From NCBI GenBank assembly GCA_910578995.1, contig CAJTSY010000133.1, positions 1-10,574 of the forward strand: 10,574 nt of DNA, read 5' to 3'. The DNA comes from an uncultured Acetatifactor sp. Lineage in GTDB: Bacteria; Bacillota; Clostridia; Lachnospirales; Lachnospiraceae. Shown here one piece after another: positions 5,565-10,574 of the stretch (positions are counted from its first letter, which is position 1; each line of letters opens with the position of its first letter). The notes under the pieces were generated by a model. It had not been told where the DNA came from. It made no database searches and saw only the letters and a list, made by a program, of their open reading frames with translations. The translations under genes were made by a program, and so were the position numbers.

Positions 5565-5670
5565 TACTATACCATATTTATGCATAATATAAGCAAATCC
5601 GGCATTCTTATCATCTGTCTTCTTATCTGTTCGCTTCTATCATAACACAAAACAGTGTGATTTACACTAT
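5565..5670 (-). repeat. intergenic repeat, copy C (fullest copy)
   Basis: Bases 5565-5652 match copy B (4528-4615) at 79 of 88 positions, and 5604-5653 plus TTTACACTAT at 5661-5670 match copy A. Copy C is thus the longest version. It lies between the last recombinase gene and the nucleotidyltransferase operon. On the minus strand AGTGT-(AAATC)-ACACT forms a short inverted repeat (5669-5655), followed by TGTTATGAT, a possible extended -10. Confidence 0.85.
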
Positions 5671-5682
5671 CTTTTCATCCAT

Positions 5683-5726
5683 TCTGGCAGACTGGCACAC
5701 AATGTGGCAACGGACGGTCTGCCAGA
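5683..5726. repeat. 44-base inverted repeat downstream of the recombinase genes; candidate att or recombinase-binding site
   Basis: TCTGGCAGAC (5683-5692) and GTCTGCCAGA (5717-5726) are perfect 10-base reverse complements around a 24-base spacer whose central dinucleotide is GT (5704-5705). Large serine recombinases recombine at roughly 40 to 50 base sites made of two imperfect half-sites around a central dinucleotide, and element ends commonly lie next to the recombinase gene. This site is 33 bases past the last recombinase stop. On the transcribed strand it is not followed by a T-tract, so a terminator is less likely. Attachment-site function is inference. Confidence 0.4.
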
Positions 5727-5759
5727 CGGCAAACACCCACAGACATCCCTGCCAGCCTT

Positions 5760-7325
5760 TCAGACACAATCCCCAAACTCATCCCCATACCGCCATACAA
5801 TCTCAATCCGCCTGTCCTCATATACCACCACTTTCTCTACCATCTCTTTCATGAATTCATCTGTGGCTGCATCTGCTCCCCCATATTTCCCCACCAGTTC
5901 GGACAGCTTGTCATAGCTTTTCGCTTTGGACTCCTGCCGACTAATCTGTAATGCGATATCTTCCAGTTTTTTTCCTACCTCTTCCTCCTGACGGTTCAGC
6001 AGTTCCTTTTCTCTAAGGAACACGTCCTTTGTCATCAATCCGGTGCGGAAGCTTTCGTACAGTTTCATCTTATCCGACGGAATATGGGACAGTTTCTGCT
6101 GCAGCGCTGCTTCCTGTTTCTGCATCTTTTTCTGCTTCTCCTGTTGGAAGCCGAATTCCGGCAGGGATTCGAACGCCCGTTCATGCTCCTGCCAGACAGT
6201 CCAAGCCGCTTTCTCTATGGCCGCTTTTTCAATCCTGATTGTATTGCATCCGGAATTTTTCAGCAGGTCTTTTCGTTTGCAGAGATAATACGGATTTTTT
6301 GTCCTGCGCAGTTCCAGCCGGTTTCCACAGCATCCGCAGAAAATCCTGCCTCTTTCCAGGCCGCAGCGGTCATACTCCGGGGTCTCCCCTTTGCGGATGC
6401 TGTCGTTTGCTTTCCGAAACAGTTCCTTGCTGACTATGGCTTCGTGATGGTCCGGCAGTATGATCCACTTATCTTCCGGCTGTCTTGTTTTGCGGCTGCA
6501 GCCGATTTTTGTGCGGACGGACTTGCGGTAGACCATGTCTCCCTGGTACACCCGGTTATGGATGATAGAGTGGATTTTGTTGTGATTCCAGATATCTGCC
6601 TGATAATGTCTGTTGCATTGTTCCCCTTTGCCCTGTTTATAGGCAAGCCTGGTAGGGATTCCTTCTTCGTTCAGCTCCCGAGCCAGTAGATTGGCACGCT
6701 TTCCCTCTGCAATTTCCTGGAAAATCCTTCGGATTACGGCTGCGGCCGCCGGGTCAACCGCCATTCCCCTGCCGTCCTCTGCCTTTTTATAGCCGTATAT
6801 CATGCAGCCGGAATGGTATTCGCCCCGTTTCATGCAGGTTGTGACGCCGCTCTTCACCTTTTCCGACAGATCTCGGCTGTACATTTCATAGATGAAGTTT
6901 TTAAAGGCAATGTCCATGCCCCCGGTCTGTCCGGAAAAATCCCTGCTGTCATAGCCGTCGTTAATGCTGACGAAGCGGATGCCCAGAAAGGGGAAAATCT
7001 GCTCCAGATAGTCTCCCACTTCAAGATAATTGCGGCCGAAGCGGGAGAGGTCTTTGACTACGATGCAGTCTATTTCTCCCTGCCTGGACAGCTGAAGCAT
7101 TTCCTGCACCGCAGGCCTCTGGAAATTTGTACCGGAGTGTCCGTCGTCCACGAATTCTCTGATTTCCGCATCCCGGAATTCCTCTTTTTGCTTCAGGTAG
7201 GCAAAGATGTAATTTCTCTGGTTGGCGATGCTGAAACTCTCGTCTTTTTCGCCAGAGCTTAAGTCCAGATCTTCCATGGATAATCTGATATATACTGCTA
7301 TACAGTATTTTCGATGCTTTTTCAT
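5760..7325 (-). CDS. large serine recombinase (third gene of the trio)
   Basis: This is a complete 521-residue site-specific recombinase that cuts and rejoins DNA through a serine-linked intermediate. The N-terminal resolvase domain spans about 8-155, with catalytic S16 in YIRLSMED and the arginine motif KDLSRFGRN (91-99). The recombinase DNA-binding domain is near 175-275. A zinc ribbon is formed by C330, C332/C333, C349 and C360. A helical coiled-coil segment covers about 370-475, and the C-terminus carries the common VVVYEDRRIEIVWRYGDEF motif. The ATG at 7325-7323 follows AGGAGAGG; an ATG four bases earlier is out of frame. It starts 49 bases after the second recombinase ends, so one transcript is likely. 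A candidate attachment site lies beyond its stop. Whether it acts alone or with its two neighbours cannot be read from sequence. Confidence 0.95.
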   Translation of the reverse strand: MKKHRKYCIAVYIRLSMEDLDLSSGEKDESFSIANQRNYIFAYLKQKEEFRDAEIREFVDDGHSGTNFQRPAVQEMLQLSRQGEIDCIVVKDLSRFGRNYLEVGDYLEQIFPFLGIRFVSINDGYDSRDFSGQTGGMDIAFKNFIYEMYSRDLSEKVKSGVTTCMKRGEYHSGCMIYGYKKAEDGRGMAVDPAAAAVIRRIFQEIAEGKRANLLARELNEEGIPTRLAYKQGKGEQCNRHYQADIWNHNKIHSIIHNRVYQGDMVYRKSVRTKIGCSRKTRQPEDKWIILPDHHEAIVSKELFRKANDSIRKGETPEYDRCGLERGRIFCGCCGNRLELRRTKNPYYLCKRKDLLKNSGCNTIRIEKAAIEKAAWTVWQEHERAFESLPEFGFQQEKQKKMQKQEAALQQKLSHIPSDKMKLYESFRTGLMTKDVFLREKELLNRQEEEVGKKLEDIALQISRQESKAKSYDKLSELVGKYGGADAATDEFMKEMVEKVVVYEDRRIEIVWRYGDEFGDCV

Positions 7326-7374
7326 GCATCCATCCTCTCCTTATACAATGTATAGGCTGTTTCCCTCTTTTCGC

Positions 7375-9120
7375 TTATACAGCCACACCACCAGCCTCAA
7401 TCTCTTCCCGCTTACGGAGCACTGCTTCAAACTGATCCCCATAACGGAAAGTAATCTGAATCCGCCCTCCGCTGAAAATCTCCACCCGTTCTATCAGGCA
7501 GTCTACCATGGCCTGGGTTACTTTTTCTTCCTCCGCAAACCGGTCTGCCGCATCCGACAGTTCCTTGTTCTCCCCCTGCTGCCCTTTTATTTCATCCAAA
7601 AGGGCTTCTTTTTCCTTCCGAACCTTCTCGCAATCCGACAGTGCATTCTGATATTTCTCTTTCAGGGAGAGGAATTCCTGCAGTGTAAGCAGATTTTCTT
7701 TATAATCAAAGTACAGAGCGCTTAGTTTCTGCCTGCTTTGGTTCTCTTTTGCCACTGCCCGGTTTATTTCCTGTAAAACTGCCGCTTGTTTCTTTTCCGA
7801 TTCCTTATCCCACATCCGGGCGAACTCCCGGCTCTCCACGAACAGCTTCAGGTGCGCCCGAACCGCTTCCAGCACGGCTTTTTCCAGTTTTTTGGATTGG
7901 ATATATTTCTTGCGGCATCCGAGGGCGCCGTTTTCTTTATAGTTGGGGCAGTAGTATCTGAAACTGCTGTCCGGCTGGCTCATACAGCCCATGGTAATCC
8001 CGCAGTCACCGCAGAAGAGTTTCCCTTTCCAGATATTGTGCCTCTCCTGGCTTTCTGGATTTTGAGCGGATTTTAACAGGTTTTTTTGCAGATTTTTTTC
8101 GTGCTCCCGGGTTCTTTCCTCATTTACCGCCTGAACCTTATCATAGAGTTCCTGGGAAATGATTGGTTCGTGGGTTCCGGATACTACAATCCACTCTTCC
8201 CTCGGGACGCGGTGTCTCTTTTCTCCCCGGTGTATGGCTGAATAGGTTTTTCCCCGCACCATTTTCCCCAGATATACCTGGTCACGCAGCATGTCCTCTA
8301 TGGCATATCTTTTCCAGATGACATCCTTCATCCTCTGATTTTTTACAATCCCCTTTTCAAAGCGGTATGCGCTGGGGGATTTAATTTTCTTTTCGTTCAA
8401 ATCTTTTACAATGCTGCAATATCCATAGCCCTGGGCGCGGAGTTCAAAAATGTACCGCACCACCTCTGCGGCTTCTTCGTCCACCTCGAAGGCTCCTTTT
8501 TTCTTCTCAGATTTCTTATAGCCATAGGGCGCTACACCGCCGCCGTACTTACCTTCCCGCTTTTTCATCTCGATTGCGGAACCTGCTTTTCTGGAAATGT
8601 CCTTGGCATATACTTCATTTACGATATTTTTCAGCGGGACTTCGATTTCATCAGGAGAGGAAATTCTGCTGTTCTGCGCTTTTCCACAGGTATCAATGTG
8701 ATCCGTCACGGAGATAAACCTTAGTTTGAGAAAGGGAAATATTTTCTCCAGATAGTCTCCGGTTTCCAGGTAATTTCTGCCGAAGCGGGACAGGTCTTTT
8801 ACTACGATGCAGTTGATTTTTCCCTGTCTGGCGTCTTCCATCATTCTTTGAAAGGAAGGCCGCCGGAAGTCCGTTCCGGTGTATCCGTTGTCGATATAAA
8901 GCTGAAAAACTTGTATATCCGGGTGGTTTTTCACGAACTCCTGGAGCAGTGCCTGTTGGTTTTCCACTGTGTTCGGCTTTCCCTTTCCGCTGTCTTCTTT
9001 GGACAGCCTGATGTACAGGCCTGCCCAATATAGGGGGGTATCCAAAGCTGTTTTTCCGAAATGCACAGACGGTGCGGACATGTTTCTGGGGATGGGTTTA
9101 TTTCTGGATTTCCTTGCCAT
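7375..9120 (-). CDS. large serine recombinase (second gene of the trio)
   Basis: This is a complete 581-residue large serine recombinase. The N-terminal tail of about 30 residues is basic and longer than in its neighbour. Catalytic S40 lies in YIRLSKED and the arginine motif KDLSRFGRN at 108-116. The recombinase domain spans roughly 195-305, beginning at APYGYKK, and the zinc ribbon is C370, C373, C391 and C402. A long coiled coil fills about 430-545, and the end has RIQITFRYGDQFEAV. I chose the ATG at 9120-9118 because AAAGGAGGG is correctly spaced before it; an in-frame ATG at 9162 adds 14 residues but has no such site. The start lies 23 bases inside the first recombinase gene, so translation may be coupled. 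All catalytic residues are present. Confidence 0.95.
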   Translation of the reverse strand: MARKSRNKPIPRNMSAPSVHFGKTALDTPLYWAGLYIRLSKEDSGKGKPNTVENQQALLQEFVKNHPDIQVFQLYIDNGYTGTDFRRPSFQRMMEDARQGKINCIVVKDLSRFGRNYLETGDYLEKIFPFLKLRFISVTDHIDTCGKAQNSRISSPDEIEVPLKNIVNEVYAKDISRKAGSAIEMKKREGKYGGGVAPYGYKKSEKKKGAFEVDEEAAEVVRYIFELRAQGYGYCSIVKDLNEKKIKSPSAYRFEKGIVKNQRMKDVIWKRYAIEDMLRDQVYLGKMVRGKTYSAIHRGEKRHRVPREEWIVVSGTHEPIISQELYDKVQAVNEERTREHEKNLQKNLLKSAQNPESQERHNIWKGKLFCGDCGITMGCMSQPDSSFRYYCPNYKENGALGCRKKYIQSKKLEKAVLEAVRAHLKLFVESREFARMWDKESEKKQAAVLQEINRAVAKENQSRQKLSALYFDYKENLLTLQEFLSLKEKYQNALSDCEKVRKEKEALLDEIKGQQGENKELSDAADRFAEEEKVTQAMVDCLIERVEIFSGGRIQITFRYGDQFEAVLRKREEIEAGGVAV

Positions 9121-10574
9121 TCTGCCCTCCTTTCTGCCTGATACAGCTGCGGAAATCTTCAAGAGATTCTGCGGCTTTTGCCATTTCGTCCTGATAGCGG
9201 AACAGTATCTCTATCCTGTGGTTTTCATAAACATAGATCCGTTCAACAAACCTTACCAGCAGGGAACGGGTCAACTGTGCTTTTTCGTTTTCCATGAACT
9301 CCCTCATCCAGGCTTCTTTCTCCATTCCGCCCTGCAGGAGGAACTGTTTTTTCTTCTCCAGTTCCCGAATTGCGGATTCTGCCGCCTCTTCCCGGCTTTC
9401 CAGGCTAGCTTTGAACATCTTGTATTCATCCTGTGTGATAAGACCGTTTTTATAGTCTTCATAGCAGGCAAACTGCAGTTTTTTGTATTTTTCTATTTCC
9501 TCCTGGCGCTTTTCGGACTGTAGGAGCAATGTTTTAGTCTTGTCGGAATTATTTAAGGCTTCCCGGACAGATTCCATGCTTTCCTGGAGTCCGCAGAGGT
9601 ATTTTATGTGCATCCGGATGGTTTTTGTCACCGCTTCGTCCAGTGTCCGCTCGCTGATGCTGTGGCTGCTGCATGTGGTTTTGTCCTTTTTGTTTCCGGA
9701 GCAGATATAGTATGTATAGGGTACCTGGCCGGAGCGGACGCATTTGCGGGTCATGCTGCATCCGCAGTCTGCGCAGTAGAGATAACCGGAATACAGGGAC
9801 ACGGATTTCTTCCCTGTGGGGACTCTTGTGTCCTTTTTCAGGATGTCCGCCACTATCTCGAAATCCGCCGGGCTGATAATCGCTTCGTGGGTGCCTTCCA
9901 CCCTTATCCATTCTTCCCGGGGCTTTCTCTCCCGCACTTTTATTTTGTAATTCGGGGTGCTTTCTTTTCCCTGGACAAGTGTTCCCACGTATACTTCGTC
10001 GGACAGGATTCTTATGACCGTAGGCACAGACCATTTGGCTTTTTCATGGGTCTGCAGCATTGCTTTGTAGCCGCTTCCCTGCTCTTTTTTGTATTCGGCG
10101 GGGGACAGCACTCCCAGGCTGTTCAGCTCGTCGGCTATGGCCTTATTGCTCATTCCTTCCATCTTCATGCGGAAGATTTCTTTCACCATTTCTGCCGCAT
10201 AGGGGTCAATCACCAATTTGTTTTTCTCCTCTCCCCGCTTGTAGCCGTACACCGGGAATGCGCCGATGAATTCGCCGCGCCGTCTTTTTACGTCCAGATG
10301 GCTCCTGATTTTGACGGAGATGTCTCTGCAGTAGGCGTCGTTTATCAGGTTCTTGAAGGGAAGGATAATGTTGTTGTTTGCCCTGTCTTCTGCGCTGTCG
10401 TAGTTGTCATTGATTGCGATGAAGCGCACGCCCAGCAGCGGAAACAGCTGCTCGATGTACTTGCCCACTTCAATATAATTACGTCCGAATCTGGACAGGT
10501 CTTTCACTATGACGCAGTTTATTTTGTTTTCCCTGATATCCTGGAGCATCCTCTGAAAAGAAGGGCGCTCGAAA
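9098..10574 (-). CDS. large serine recombinase (first gene of the trio, 5' end outside window)
   Basis: Some 491 residues are visible, open to the right edge. They begin inside the resolvase domain at FERPSFQRM, so the nucleophilic serine region is off-window. The motif KDLSRFGRN (about 24-32 of the visible part), the recombinase domain starting at VYGYKR (108-113) and a zinc ribbon (C267, C270, C291, C301) follow. A coiled-coil region and the C-terminal motif IYVYENHRIEILFRYQDEM complete it. An internal ATG at 10549 is a methionine within the conserved RPSFQRM block and not the start. The gene overlaps the second recombinase start by 23 bases. The three proteins share motifs but differ widely elsewhere, so they are not recent duplicates. 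Confidence 0.93.
   Translation of the reverse strand, partial: FERPSFQRMLQDIRENKINCVIVKDLSRFGRNYIEVGKYIEQLFPLLGVRFIAINDNYDSAEDRANNNIILPFKNLINDAYCRDISVKIRSHLDVKRRRGEFIGAFPVYGYKRGEEKNKLVIDPYAAEMVKEIFRMKMEGMSNKAIADELNSLGVLSPAEYKKEQGSGYKAMLQTHEKAKWSVPTVIRILSDEVYVGTLVQGKESTPNYKIKVRERKPREEWIRVEGTHEAIISPADFEIVADILKKDTRVPTGKKSVSLYSGYLYCADCGCSMTRKCVRSGQVPYTYYICSGNKKDKTTCSSHSISERTLDEAVTKTIRMHIKYLCGLQESMESVREALNNSDKTKTLLLQSEKRQEEIEKYKKLQFACYEDYKNGLITQDEYKMFKASLESREEAAESAIRELEKKKQFLLQGGMEKEAWMREFMENEKAQLTRSLLVRFVERIYVYENHRIEILFRYQDEMAKAAESLEDFRSCIRQKGGQNGKEIQK

Noticed and set aside
5683..5726. Rho-independent terminator after the recombinases
   Set aside because: The stem is strong but the loop is 24 bases and no T-tract follows on the transcribed strand; an att or binding site fits better.
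6084..6689. 201-codon open frame on the plus strand
   Set aside because: It lies wholly inside the third recombinase gene on the opposite strand, has no ribosome binding site and no recognisable domain; it is an antisense shadow.
7222..7725. 167-codon open frame on the plus strand
   Set aside because: It covers the ends of two recombinase genes on the other strand and shows no motif or start signal.
9118..9162. Earlier ATG for the second recombinase
   Set aside because: It lacks a ribosome binding site, whereas the ATG at 9120 is preceded by AAAGGAGGG.
8969..9523. 184-codon open frame on the plus strand
   Set aside because: It is antisense to two intact recombinase genes and spans their overlap; composition is Phe/Leu-rich as expected from the reverse of Lys/Glu-rich coiled coils.

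Overview
The window looks like an accessory region of a Gram-positive anaerobe of the Clostridia, most likely Lachnospiraceae. This is inferred from gene types: tandem large serine recombinases, a VanR-like regulator, AAA/PD-(D/E)XK fusion proteins, and strong GGAGG ribosome binding sites. The exact genus cannot be read from the sequence. Every gene I can support is on the minus strand, so transcription runs from high to low coordinates.

Right part (10574 to 5760): three large serine recombinase genes in a row. The first (5' end outside the window) overlaps the second by 23 bases, and the third follows after 49 bases. Each visible copy has resolvase, recombinase and zinc-ribbon regions and a coiled-coil C-terminus. 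Such genes usually sit at one end of an integrated mobile element. Just beyond the last stop is a 44-base inverted repeat (10-base perfect arms) that could be an attachment or recombinase-binding site.

Middle (5670 to 2072): cargo-like modules. A nucleotidyltransferase/HEPN pair with an 8-base overlap resembles a MntA-HepT type toxin-antitoxin module. It is followed by a predicted AAA-ATPase fused to a PD-(D/E)XK nuclease domain, then a polysaccharide deacetylase gene that has lost its 5' end inside the first catalytic motif.

Left part (2071 to 1): a degraded stretch holding a frameshifted small ORF and a second, 39-base fragment of a deacetylase gene. After it comes a set of envelope-type genes: a KsgA-like/phospholipid-type methyltransferase, a small VTT/DedA-like membrane protein, and an OmpR-family response regulator that overlaps the membrane protein gene and runs off the window.

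The most unusual signal is an intergenic repeat present three times in one orientation (1826-1892, 4528-4615, 5565-5670). The last two copies match at 79 of 88 positions without gaps and bracket the nucleotidyltransferase/HEPN pair. The first lies beside the deacetylase fragment, upstream of the methyltransferase. The repeat marks module borders and may be a recombination substrate, a promoter-bearing element or a decayed coding sequence.
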